Shown: positions 1 through 7,322 of the stretch, piece after piece
Numbering within the stretch: the first letter of the stretch is position 1
How the letters are laid out: each line of letters begins with the position of its first letter
Assembly: GCA_009885185.1 (NCBI GenBank)
Contig: VFLF01000840.1
Coordinates: forward strand, 1-10,629
From: Nitrosomonadales bacterium
Lineage (GTDB): Bacteria; Pseudomonadota; Gammaproteobacteria; Burkholderiales; SG8-41
DNA length: 10,629 nucleotides
Direction of reading: 5' to 3'
Translations under genes and position numbers: made by a program
Notes under the pieces: model-generated
Told to the model about the DNA's origin: nothing
The model's input: the letters and a program-made list of their open reading frames with translations, nothing else
The model's database searches: none

Positions 1-1595
1 GCGCCGGCGCCGACGCCATCGCCGCAATGCTGGTGGCGAAGCAGGCTACCACCAGAGCGCGCGGCTTCGCCATCGCGCAAGGGCGCACGCCGCCGCGCCG
101 CGTGAAGCGTGCCGGCGTGGATGTCATCGAAGGCATTTTTCAATACGAAACGGAAATCGGGCGGGGTTTCGGCGTGGTGCGGCTGCCGGCGGATGCGCCG
201 TCCAAGGCCTTTCAGCTCATGACCAATCTGCATGAACTGAAGGGGCACGAAGAAAAAATCGGCAAGCGGCGGCCCACCGGTGAAGCGTATTCGCGCAACT
301 TCGGCGGCGCGAACTGGAAAGACCAGCGCCTCGCCAGTCAGGCGTATACCGATCGCGAGCCGACGGTGCTGGTGGTCGGCGGCGGACAGGCCGGTCTGTC
401 GCTGGCCGCCACGCTGAAACATCTGGGCGTGGACACGCTGGTGATCGACAAACAGCCGCGCGCGGGCGACTGCTGGCGCACGCGCTACCACTCGCTGGCG
501 CTGCACAACCCCACCGATATCAACCATCTGCCCTACTTGCCGTTTCCGCCGAACTGGCCGGTGTATCTGTCCAAGGACATGGTGGCCGACTGGTTCGAAG
601 CCTACACGTGGGCGATGGAACTCAACTACTGGGCCAGCAGTGAACTCGTCAGCGGCAGCTATGATGAAAGCGCGCGCCGCTGGAACGCGGTGGTGCGCAA
701 GGTCAGCGACGGCAGCGAACGCACCGTGCATCCCAAACACCTGGTGTTCGCCAACGGCCTGGTGGGCCATCCGCACATCCCCGATTTGCCAGGCCTGAAA
801 GACTTCAAGGGCGAGGTGCTGCACACCACCGCGTACGACCGCGGCGCAAAATGGCGCGGCAAAAAAGCGCTGGTGCTGGGCACCGGCACCAGCGGACATG
901 ACGTGGCGCAGGATCTGCACGCCAACGGCGTGGACACCACCATCATCCAGCGCGGACAAACCATGGTGTTGAGCATCGACCCCAGCGCCAAGCTGAGCTA
1001 CGGCCTGCACGAAGGCGTGCCGCTCGAAGACGGCGATCTGCTGGTGACCACCAACACCCTGCCGGTGCTCAGACGCAACCTGCGGCTGATTACCGAGCGC
1101 ATGGTCGAATACGACCGCAAGACCATCGACGGCCTGATCGCGCGTGGTTTTAAATGGCACGACGGCGAAGACCACGAAGGGCACAACATGATGATACGCA
1201 AGCGCTACGGCGGCTACTACCTCGATGCCGGTTGCGCCGAACTCATCATCAAAGGCGAAGTCGGCCTGCTGCAGTACGACACGATCGAACGCTTCGCGCC
1301 CGGCGGCGCGCTGCTCAAGGATGGCTCGGTCAAGCCGGCCGATCTCATCATCCTCGGCACCGGATTTGTGCCGCAGGAAGTCGTGGTGAAACAACTGCTG
1401 GGTGACACCATCGCCGACAAGATAGGCCCGGTGTGGGGCATCGGCCCCGATGGCGAAATGAATAATATGTGGAAGCGCACCGCGCAAGAGGGTCTGTGGT
1501 TTGTCGGCGGCAGCTTCACCAACTGCCGGATTTTTTCACGCTTCGTGGCGTTGCAGATCAAGGCGATGGAGGAAGGGCTGTTGTCGAAGGGGTAA
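1..1595 (+). CDS. Flavin-containing monooxygenase-like FAD/NAD(P)H oxidoreductase, 5' truncated by window edge
   Basis: The frame is open to the left edge (first whole codon at base 3), so the true start lies outside and the ATG at 27 is probably internal. Numbering from that ATG, residues about 30-100 resemble the end of the NTF2/SnoaL-like N-terminal region found in roughly 600-residue bacterial FMO-like proteins. The FAD Rossmann motif GGGQAG is at 118-123. An FMO-type FxGxxxHxxxY motif runs from F260 to Y270. The second, NADPH-binding Rossmann motif GTGTSG is at 285-290, and the late LGTGF motif is at 443-447. These proteins use NADPH and O2 to oxygenate soft nucleophiles or ketones, probably in the cytoplasm. 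The motif ends in Y rather than the W of classical Baeyer-Villiger enzymes. The substrate cannot be read from the sequence. It ends at TAA 1593-1595 with no clear co-transcribed neighbour. Family is secure; function is open. Confidence 0.9.
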   Translation, partial: AGADAIAAMLVAKQATTRARGFAIAQGRTPPRRVKRAGVDVIEGIFQYETEIGRGFGVVRLPADAPSKAFQLMTNLHELKGHEEKIGKRRPTGEAYSRNFGGANWKDQRLASQAYTDREPTVLVVGGGQAGLSLAATLKHLGVDTLVIDKQPRAGDCWRTRYHSLALHNPTDINHLPYLPFPPNWPVYLSKDMVADWFEAYTWAMELNYWASSELVSGSYDESARRWNAVVRKVSDGSERTVHPKHLVFANGLVGHPHIPDLPGLKDFKGEVLHTTAYDRGAKWRGKKALVLGTGTSGHDVAQDLHANGVDTTIIQRGQTMVLSIDPSAKLSYGLHEGVPLEDGDLLVTTNTLPVLRRNLRLITERMVEYDRKTIDGLIARGFKWHDGEDHEGHNMMIRKRYGGYYLDAGCAELIIKGEVGLLQYDTIERFAPGGALLKDGSVKPADLIILGTGFVPQEVVVKQLLGDTIADKIGPVWGIGPDGEMNNMWKRTAQEGLWFVGGSFTNCRIFSRFVALQIKAMEEGLLSKG

Positions 1596-1902
1596 CACTG
1601 CTGCACTTGCTGGTCGTTCGCCAAGGCCACGAATGGCAGCTTCGGAGAATGACCGACTGGAACGGGTCTGTATGGTGAGTTCGAAAACTCACACTACCGG
1701 CCAACTCCGGATGGTGAAGGTGGTTTCCGGCAATGACTGCTACTCGGCCTTAGCCGCCGGTGGCACTGCGATCCGTCAAGGTCCGCAACGCTGCGTACAC
1801 CTGCCGCTCGGCGCTAGGGCGATCGAACGGCAGCTCTACGATTCGTCGAACTCACCTTACCGACCCTAACCCGCCGTTCAAATTTCTCCAAAGCCGCCAA
1901 CC
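1596..1902. other. Non-coding gap after the monooxygenase
   Basis: No convincing gene is seen here on either strand; the open frames are shadows or lack a ribosome binding site and family resemblance. The stretch contains a perfect hairpin at 1675-1692 (separate entry). Its texture resembles dispersed non-coding intergenic sequence seen in environmental betaproteobacteria, but that is an impression I cannot verify. Confidence 0.5.
1675..1692. repeat. Perfect 7-bp inverted repeat with CGAA loop
   Basis: GTGAGTT (1675-1681) and AACTCAC (1686-1692) are exact reverse complements around CGAA. The hairpin lies about 80 bases after the monooxygenase stop. No T-run follows on either strand, so an intrinsic terminator is not supported; it could be a weak processing or termination structure, or part of a dispersed repeat. 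Confidence 0.55.
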
Positions 1903-1931
1903 AAAAGAAACCTCGCCGAAGCGGAGTCTTT
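1903..1931 (-). terminator. Probable intrinsic terminator of the small minus-strand gene
   Basis: Read on the minus strand, CTCCGC-TTCG-GCGAGG forms an imperfect hairpin with a UUCG tetraloop (arms 1926-1921 and 1916-1911), with one C/A mismatch and one wobble pair. The T-rich TTTCTTTT follows immediately (1910-1903). It starts about 35 bases after the stop of the 1964-2317 gene, as expected for its terminator. The outer AAAGA/TCTTT bases can also pair. Confidence 0.6.
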
Positions 1932-1963
1932 AAGCCGTGTGTTTTGAATTAAATTGTGTAGCA

Positions 1964-2317
1964 TTAATCTTTCTCTGGCACCAATAGATTAGCGCAAGCC
2001 TCTGCTACGCCATTCGCCGGTTCCTTCTCGCCGGGCATGGTGGCAAATCCAGCCTTGGCTATCACTCCGGCACGAGACCAACGTTCTGTTTTTTTCAGTT
2101 CGGCTAGCCGCTCGGGAACATTCGCGGCACTATTAAATTGCACGATGCAAATTTTGCCAAGCGCAGTGGCCACAGCAGTGTCAGTCTGCGCCTTCGCTAG
2201 CCTCTGTGCGGCGCCTGGCGACTTCCACCCGACCAGCTCGAACCCTATCCATGGGATCAGCACAGCTCCCGCGAGTGCGCCCAGGAGAAAGGGTTTTGCA
2301 TCCTTCTTGATGTCCAT
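1964..2317 (-). CDS. Small membrane-anchored hypothetical protein (117 aa)
   Basis: I chose the ATG at 2317 because AAAGGA (2329-2324) stands six bases upstream; a longer frame to 2359 lacks such a site and would run through the upstream dyad. The N-terminus MDIKKDAKPF is charged. One hydrophobic segment follows at about residues 10-28 (FLLGALAGAVLIPWIGFELV), then a soluble part of about 85 residues. This predicts a single-pass inner-membrane protein, with the C-terminal part probably periplasmic. The soluble part has two cysteines (in GKICIVQF and AEACANLL) and a motif containing GFATMPGE. The layout and the Cys/ATMPG pattern recall uncharacterised proteobacterial small proteins usually annotated hypothetical; I cannot name a family or function. 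It is monocistronic, with its own 5' dyad and terminator-like hairpin. Existence is fairly sure, role unknown. Confidence 0.75.
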   Translation of the reverse strand: MDIKKDAKPFLLGALAGAVLIPWIGFELVGWKSPGAAQRLAKAQTDTAVATALGKICIVQFNSAANVPERLAELKKTERWSRAGVIAKAGFATMPGEKEPANGVAEACANLLVPEKD

Positions 2318-2323
2318 GTCAAT

Positions 2324-2329
2324 TCCTTT
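2324..2329 (-). promoter_or_regulatory. Ribosome binding site fixing the start of the 117-aa protein
   Basis: On the minus strand AAAGGA is followed by ATTGAC and then ATG at 2317, a six-base spacing. This is the best Shine-Dalgarno match near any in-frame start and decides the shorter form. Confidence 0.7.
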
Positions 2330-2330
2330 C

Positions 2331-2356
2331 GCTACAGAGGAAGTCCCTCTGTGAGC
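2331..2356 (-). promoter_or_regulatory. Dyad/hairpin just upstream of the small gene's ribosome binding site
   Basis: ACAGAGG (2334-2340) and CCTCTGT (2346-2352) are exact reverse complements around a 5-base centre. GCT/AGC (2331-2333 and 2354-2356) extend the stem past one bulged base, giving ten pairs in 26 bases. On the minus strand a TATAGT box (2365-2360) lies directly upstream, with only a poor -35 match. The dyad would sit at the transcription start: either an operator or a 5' leader hairpin one base from the ribosome binding site. Confidence 0.45.
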
Positions 2357-3043
2357 CATACTATAGACCTATGACGCTAGCCTGGGGAATCTGTGTGATG
2401 GCGGGCCCATCAGGTTTTCAGCAAGCGAGCCGTTTTCCTGCGAAAGTCGTGAATGTATCGGGCATTACCTTCAATATGAAACGTAACAACGACTGGCAAC
2501 TCTTGGCCGAGTCCAGCAGTTCGTCGAATTGTGCCGATTGACTGTTACTCCAACGATAGCGGACGGGCGACAACATGTCCACCGCAGCGGCACCATGTAT
2601 TTCTCTCACCAGTGGTGAGACTTTTGCCGGATGCACCACCGTGCGCTCGAAAAGCGCATAGCGAATTTGCCTTTCCAGTTCGTGTTTTCCCCGGCCTTCC
2701 GTTACGGCCATGCGCCGGCAGATTCGAGAGCGCGCGCCTTCAGAAACCATTCCCTGCAGCCCCTTTGTTGGTTCGCTTCCGCCGCGGCACTCCATGCGTT
2801 CAGTCAGTCACGAACTGCTGAACGATCATCGCGCTACCACATGGTTAAGGCGGTCATCCAGGTTCGATAGCTCTTACCTGCCCTGGTACGGTGCACTGTA
2901 ATCAAGGGTGATCTTGCGCACAAACTCAAAGCGGCGGAAGAAGCCAATGTCGAGGCGATGTCACCAGAAGTCCAATTTCTTCCTGATCAAATGAACCAGG
3001 CGCGGCAGCCTGAAACGCCAAGGTTTTTAACGCTCCCCTGAAT
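2357..3043. other. Gene-poor gap between the small minus-strand gene and the asparaginase-family gene
   Basis: No gene in this stretch can be supported. A minus-strand open frame at 2418-2795 (125 codons) resembles no family I know and has no good ribosome binding site. A plus-strand frame of 56 codons (2871-3038) reads as a charged, Ala/Glu-rich peptide but has no start codon and follows a TAG at 2868; it could be the tail of a decayed gene. Base composition is visibly less GC-rich than the flanking genes. Confidence 0.5.
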
Positions 3044-3049
3044 TATAAA
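3021..3049 (+). promoter_or_regulatory. Candidate promoter of the asparaginase-receptor pair
   Basis: TATAAA at 3044-3049 matches five of six bases of the sigma-70 -10 box and lies in the most AT-rich patch before the gene. The T-rich stretch about 17 bases upstream (AGGTTTTT from 3021) is only a weak -35. Initiation near 3056 would give a leader of about 127 bases, which carries the orphan AAAGGAGG at 3087-3094. Confidence 0.35.
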
Positions 3050-3182
3050 AGCGGCGAAATCCCAACACCGTCTGGTAGACTTATCCAAAGGAGGCGTAGC
3101 CCGCTCCGCAAAAAGTGCCTGTGCTGTGTTCAGCAAGCACAACGGGGCAGTTAATACCACGCGTCATTATCAGGGTGTCATT

Positions 3183-4166
3183 ATGAGCAAACCCATAGTC
3201 TGGGTCGTAGGCACGGGCGGCACGATCGCATCCAAGTATGATGCAACTCTGGGCGGGCACGTCGCGGCTGCAAGTGCAGAAGAACTCGTTGCGAACGTAC
3301 CGGCACTTGCGGCTGTTGCTGACATTCGTGCGTGCGAACATTCGCGTGTCAACAGCGCGGTGATCGACACGCCCACCGTGTTTGGGCTGATCGACACACT
3401 GCGTGCACTGCTTATGGACGACGCAGTATCCGGTGCGGTGGTCACCCACGGTACCGCAACACTGGAAGAAACCGCCTATCTGCTCGATTTGACCGTAGGC
3501 TCGGACAAGCCGATTGTGGTCACCGGTGCGCAGCGCGATTTCGATGAGAAAGATGCCGATGGCCCACGCAATATTCTGTATGCCGCGATGATTGCCGCCG
3601 ATCCGCTTGCCGCCGCACGCGGCGTGATGGTGTGTGTGGGCGGACAGATCCACGCGGCGCGCTATGTGGTTAAGGCTGATACGCTGAGCCTGGACGCATT
3701 TAGCTCGCGTGATGGCGGCAAGATTGGCATGGTGTCTAAAACCGGCGTGACCTGGTTCGCGCACCCGCGCCGCCGCCCACATCTAGAGGTGGATCACGTT
3801 AAACAGAACGTGCAGCTCGTGGTCAACACGCAGGGCGCGAACGATCTGCTGCTGCGCGCATGCATCGCCGCGCGTGTTGACGGCATTGTGGTCGACGCTG
3901 TGGGTGCCGGCAATATGAACTTACCTTTTTACCATGGGGTGTGCGATGCGCTGGCCGCCGGGATTCCGGTGGTGGTGACTTCCCGCCATCTGGCCGGGCC
4001 GCCCTATGCATCCAAGGGCTACCTCGGTTCGCTCAAAAGCGTCATGGCGCACGGTGCCATAGCGGGAGGATTTCTCAGCGGCATCAAGGCACGCATCTTG
4101 CTTATGGTAGCGCTTGCGCAAACGCAAGATCGCGCGCAACTGGCGGAAATCTTTGCCAATGCTTGA
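3183..4166 (+). CDS. L-asparaginase-family amidohydrolase with altered substrate-binding residues
   Basis: 327 residues, a normal length for the bacterial type I/II asparaginase family. The start at 3183 is chosen because the protein begins directly with the family's first strand (MSKPIVWVVGTGGTIAS); AGGGTG at 3172-3177 is a modest ribosome binding site. The catalytic set is present: T14 in TGGTIAS (AnsB Thr12), T91 in HGTATLEET (Thr89) and K164 in YVVKADT (Lys162). The C-terminus (ARILLMVALAQTQ, then AEIFANA) closely follows AnsB. However, the usual Asp after the second catalytic Thr is A92, and the positions aligning with AnsB Ser58-Gln59 are V60-I61, followed by the conserved D62. In AnsB these residues hold the alpha-amino and alpha-carboxyl groups of asparagine. 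There is no signal peptide, so it is cytoplasmic. The next gene, a Bug receptor, begins 34 bases downstream, suggesting an operon. Amide hydrolysis is likely; the true substrate is unknown. Confidence 0.92.
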   Translation: MSKPIVWVVGTGGTIASKYDATLGGHVAAASAEELVANVPALAAVADIRACEHSRVNSAVIDTPTVFGLIDTLRALLMDDAVSGAVVTHGTATLEETAYLLDLTVGSDKPIVVTGAQRDFDEKDADGPRNILYAAMIAADPLAAARGVMVCVGGQIHAARYVVKADTLSLDAFSSRDGGKIGMVSKTGVTWFAHPRRRPHLEVDHVKQNVQLVVNTQGANDLLLRACIAARVDGIVVDAVGAGNMNLPFYHGVCDALAAGIPVVVTSRHLAGPPYASKGYLGSLKSVMAHGAIAGGFLSGIKARILLMVALAQTQDRAQLAEIFANA

Positions 4167-4200
4167 GCAGGCCACTTCCACAAATTATCCAAAACACGAC

Positions 4201-5190
4201 ATGAAAGAAAACATCCTGAAGCGCAATATAGTGGCACTGGCAGCAGCTGGGGTATTGATTGCGGCGCACCCCGGCACTCACGCACAGTCTGGCGCGACCT
4301 ATCCCACGCGCCCCATACGTCTGCTGGTGCCCGTGCCGCCCGGCGGCAGCAGTGACGGTGTGGCGCGCATCGTCGGTGCTGGCCTCACTGAGCGCTGGGG
4401 CCAGCAGGTGCTGGTCGATAATCGCCCTGGCGCAGCGGAGATCATCGGCACCGACCTTGCCGCCAAGGCCAACCCGGACGGTTACACCCTGGTGTTGATC
4501 TCGATCCGTCATTCGGTCAATCCCAGTCTGCTCAAGATGCCCTACGACCCGATCAAGGATTTCGAACCCGTAACCATGACGGCGGCCGTCGGCAATGTGC
4601 TGGTGGTCAATGCCAAATCGTCGATCCGTTCCGTGAAAGACATCATCGCTCAGGCCAAAGAGAAACCGGGTGCGCTCAACTTTGCTTCTTCGGGCATCGG
4701 CGGTGCGCCGCATCTGATTGGGGAGTTTTTCGCGCTCAATAACGGCGTGAAGCTCACTCACATTCCCTACAAAGGTGGCGGTCCGGCGATAGCCGATCTG
4801 CTGAGCGGCACTGTCTCGATGAGCTTCGCTTCGATGACGTCCTCGCTCGCCTTCGTCCGTGCGGGGCGGCTCCGTGCACTGGCGGTGGCCTCCAAGGAAC
4901 GCTCCGCGCAACTGCCTGACGTGCAAACCATGGCCGAGGCTGGCGTGCCCAACACCGTGGTGCGCGACTGGCAAGGCATACTTGCACCGCGGCGTACCCC
5001 CAAACCGCTCGTCGATAAGCTCCAGTCGGAAATCAGCCGCATTCTGCGCGATCCCGCCCATCAGGAGCGCTTTTCATCCATGGGACTCGACATCATCGCC
5101 AGTACGCCGCAGGAATTCAGTGAGGCTATGGTCGCCGAGATTAAGCGCTGGGCCAAAGTAGTGCAGGACGCAAACCTCAAGGCAGAGTAA
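4201..5190 (+). CDS. Bug/TctC-family periplasmic solute-binding receptor (329 aa)
   Basis: The start at 4201 puts a standard Sec signal peptide first: basic KENILKRN, hydrophobic IVALAAAGVLIAA, and cleavage probably after THA (residue 28). No strong Shine-Dalgarno precedes it. An in-frame ATG at 4159 overlaps the upstream stop (ATGCTTGA) but would add 14 residues before the signal. Hallmarks of the Bug fold follow: PTRPIRLLVPVPPGGSSD (35-52), VDNRPGAAEIIGTD (72-85), ANPDGYTL (90-97), the ligand-loop motif ASSGIGGAPHLIGE (162-175), and PYKGGGPAIADLLSG (189-203). Bug proteins are venus-flytrap receptors of tripartite tricarboxylate transport; crystallised members bind aspartate, glutamate or nicotinate-like ligands. 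No TctA/TctB genes are nearby. Placement 34 bases after the asparaginase-family gene suggests that its ligand is that enzyme's substrate or product. That link is inference. Confidence 0.93.
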   Translation: MKENILKRNIVALAAAGVLIAAHPGTHAQSGATYPTRPIRLLVPVPPGGSSDGVARIVGAGLTERWGQQVLVDNRPGAAEIIGTDLAAKANPDGYTLVLISIRHSVNPSLLKMPYDPIKDFEPVTMTAAVGNVLVVNAKSSIRSVKDIIAQAKEKPGALNFASSGIGGAPHLIGEFFALNNGVKLTHIPYKGGGPAIADLLSGTVSMSFASMTSSLAFVRAGRLRALAVASKERSAQLPDVQTMAEAGVPNTVVRDWQGILAPRRTPKPLVDKLQSEISRILRDPAHQERFSSMGLDIIASTPQEFSEAMVAEIKRWAKVVQDANLKAE

Positions 5191-5659
5191 TCCGGCCCAT
5201 GCCGCAATTCCGGGACGGCGGCTACTTCGGCTGAATGCCGGCGACTGATAACGGTAGCCGGATCGAGCCGCGCTTGGGCGTCAATAGCGTTTGAATGAAT
5301 TGAACACGCCGCGCGCACAGTGCCGTGCATCTGTCACTGAAAATCAGGCCGCATTGTGCAGCCGTGTATGCATCAGGGCCACCAGGGCGCGGCACGAGGG
5401 GGCTTGCCGACACGCCTACAGCGTGAACAGCACATTCAGGGGTCACCAACCCCAGGCGAGAGGCGCTTTGATCGCGACGAACGGGATCGTTGTTTCGGTT
5501 CCTTAAGGCAGCAGGCGCGTGCGCGGCGGCCTGCCACGCCAGTATTCGCGGGTGCGTGCGGTTGCATAAACGACCTGGGAGTCCCAGAAGTGGCAGAATG
5601 TGAAGGGTTCCAAGGATCCGGCATCCGCTGGATTGGCAGATCGACCGACGGAATGTGAC
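5191..5659. other. Non-coding gap before the first amidase gene
   Basis: I see no supportable gene. The long minus-strand frame covering this stretch is the antisense shadow of the amidase. The gap contains a short perfect inverted repeat at 5575-5587. No clear -10/-35 pair could be placed; the best fragment, TTGCAT at 5562-5567, lacks a properly spaced -10. The receptor gene's end shows only GCCGG(C) arms at 5237-5242 and 5257-5261 without a T-run, so no terminator is claimed. Confidence 0.5.
5575..5587. repeat. Short perfect inverted repeat upstream of the amidase gene
   Basis: CTGGGA-G-TCCCAG is exact, with a one-base centre, 72 bases before the chosen amidase start. The one-base centre favours a protein-binding dyad over an RNA hairpin, but a 13-base palindrome in GC-rich DNA can occur by chance. 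Confidence 0.3.
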
Positions 5660-7294
5660 ATGAATGCGAATGACGCTTTGGACTACATCACCATCGCTGA
5701 CGCCGCGCGATGGATCGAGGCCGGAGAACTGTCTCCGGTCGTCCTGACCGAGGCCAAGCTTGCGCGTATTGCCACGCTGGACCCTCAGATCACGGCCTTC
5801 ATTACGGTGACGGCCGAGCGCGCCATGCAGCAGGCGCGTGCGGCCGAGGGGGAGATCGTACGCGGCGGTTATCGCGGTCCGATGCATGGCATTCCATTTG
5901 CATTGAAAGACATCTACGCCACCGCCGGGATACTGACCTCCGGCCATTCCCGGGTGTGCATCGACAACATACCGGCAGAAGACGCTGCGGTGACGGCCAG
6001 CCTTGAACGCGCCGGTGGTATCCTGATGGGCAAGCTTGCCACGAACGAGTTCGCCCACGGCGGACCGTCGTTCGACGCACCGTGGCCGCCAGCCCTCAAT
6101 CCGTGGAATTCTCACCACTTTACAGGCGGATCTAGCACGGGTGCGGGAGCCGCCGTGGCGGCTGGCTTCGTGCCCGCTGCCATGGGTACCGATACCGGGG
6201 GTTCGATCCGCAATCCGGCGGCCTGTTGCGGTATCGTCGGTTTCAAACCGACCTACGGCCTGGTCAGCCGCTACGGCGTCATTCCGAATTCGTTCACCTT
6301 CGATCATTGCGGCCCGCTTGCCTGGACGGTGGAGGACAGCGCCATCCTGCTGCAGGCGATTGCCGGCCACGATAGGCGCGACGGTGGCAGCGTTTCGAGC
6401 GCGATCCCGGATTATCGCGCGGCGTTCACGCCGGATTTGCGTGGATTGCGTGTCGGCGTGATCCGTCATTTCTGGGAAGAGGATCTGAAAGTGGCCGACG
6501 AGGTGGCGCTTGCCATGAATGCCGCCATCGAGGTGCTGCACGAACTCGGCGCGCAGACGCAGGATGTGCGCATGCGTCCGTTACAGGACTACACCGACGT
6601 CAAGATGACGATCGCCGAAACGGAATTGTTCGCCATCCATCAACGGGAACTGACGGAGCGACCGGGCGACTTCGGTCTCCCGTTCCTGTCGGGCACGCTC
6701 GCCGGGTGCCTGTTTGGTGCGGTGGAGTATGTGCAGGCGCACCGTGAGCGCCGCCGCATCCTGGGTGAGATGAAGCCGCTCTACGAGCGTTTTGACGTGT
6801 TGCTCACGGTGAGTTCGGCGCCGGCGCCGCGCTTTGATCGGATCTCGCCGTTGCGCTCCTGGATTGGCGCGAACATCCACACGGTGTTCAATGTGACAGG
6901 CGGTCCCGCGCTCGCCCAATGCAACGGCTATGCGGCCAGTGGTTTGCCGCTCGCCATGCAGTTTGCCGGACGGCCCTTCGACGACGCGACCGTGCTGCGC
7001 GTGGCGAACGCTTACGAGCGCGCGACGCAGTGGCGTGCGCGGCGGCCCATGCTCGTGCCGGGCACGCCGCGCGCCGAGGTGACGCCGCCCGCAACCCTTG
7101 CCGGCAACGCTGTCGATGCGTCGGTCACGTCGTTGGTGGAACAGCAGGTGCGTCGCTGCGGCTTGAAGCTCAATGATCTGCAAATGGCGTTGCTGTGCGA
7201 GGTTGCGCCCTATGCGCAAGCGATGGCCGATCGTGTACGGCGCAATTTCGATCGAGCTGTCGAACCGGCGAACGTGTTCAGATTTCCCGATTGA
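5660..7294 (+). CDS. Amidase-signature hydrolase with GatC/AtzG-like C-terminal tail (544 aa)
   Basis: The Ser-cisSer-Lys triad of the amidase signature family is clear: K83 in FALKDIY, S158 in TGGSSTG, and nucleophile S182 in [12 protein letters not shown]. The spacings (75 and 24) match those of FAAH and GatA. The start at 5660 follows CGGAA (5649-5653) at six bases and precedes the usual N-terminal helices; an in-frame ATG at 5600 is possible but adds unrelated residues. The core ends near residue 465. A Pro/Ala linker then leads to about 57 residues (488-544) with the pattern of GatC or AtzG, the small partner subunits of GatA and AtzE: V..LV...R..GL.L, a helix, then EPANVFRF at 535-542. 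The enzyme should be a cytoplasmic amidase acting on a small amide; a true Asp/Glu-tRNA amidotransferase role is unlikely in this setting. It is convergent with the receptor gene at 7323-8291, 28 bases away. The substrate is unknown. Confidence 0.93.
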   Translation: MNANDALDYITIADAARWIEAGELSPVVLTEAKLARIATLDPQITAFITVTAERAMQQARAAEGEIVRGGYRGPMHGIPFALKDIYATAGILTSGHSRVCIDNIPAEDAAVTASLERAGGILMGKLATNEFAHGGPSFDAPWPPALNPWNSHHFTGGSSTGAGAAVAAGFVPAAMGTDTGGSIRNPAACCGIVGFKPTYGLVSRYGVIPNSFTFDHCGPLAWTVEDSAILLQAIAGHDRRDGGSVSSAIPDYRAAFTPDLRGLRVGVIRHFWEEDLKVADEVALAMNAAIEVLHELGAQTQDVRMRPLQDYTDVKMTIAETELFAIHQRELTERPGDFGLPFLSGTLAGCLFGAVEYVQAHRERRRILGEMKPLYERFDVLLTVSSAPAPRFDRISPLRSWIGANIHTVFNVTGGPALAQCNGYAASGLPLAMQFAGRPFDDATVLRVANAYERATQWRARRPMLVPGTPRAEVTPPATLAGNAVDASVTSLVEQQVRRCGLKLNDLQMALLCEVAPYAQAMADRVRRNFDRAVEPANVFRFPD

Positions 7295-7302
7295 GCGTAG
7301 GG

Positions 7303-7322
7303 TTCAGGGGCTTGCCGCTGAA
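7303..7322. terminator. Weak hairpin between convergent genes
   Basis: TTCAG-G-GG, loop CTTG, CC-G-CTGAA gives seven pairs and one G/G mismatch, exactly filling the space between the amidase stop and the end of the opposing receptor gene. A shared hairpin is expected there, but neither strand has a following T-run, so termination is uncertain. Confidence 0.3.

Noticed and set aside
2418..2795. A 125-codon minus-strand frame in the gene-poor gap
   Set aside because: No recognisable family, no good ribosome binding site for any in-frame start, and overlapping plus-strand frames of similar quality. It could be a decayed gene, but this cannot be supported.
2871..3041. A 56-codon plus-strand frame rich in Ala, Glu and Lys upstream of the asparaginase-family gene
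   Set aside because: It follows a stop at 2868 and has no start codon before an internal Met; at most it is the tail of a degraded gene.
4159..4200. An upstream ATG start for the 329-aa receptor, overlapping the asparaginase stop
   Set aside because: It would put 14 polar residues in front of a complete Sec signal peptide, unusual for this family; 4201 is preferred although it lacks a strong Shine-Dalgarno.
5222..6541. A 439-codon minus-strand open frame opposite the amidase
   Set aside because: Its translation is Arg/His-rich with no family resemblance, and it lies antisense to an unmistakable amidase-signature gene; GC-rich codon bias produces such shadows.
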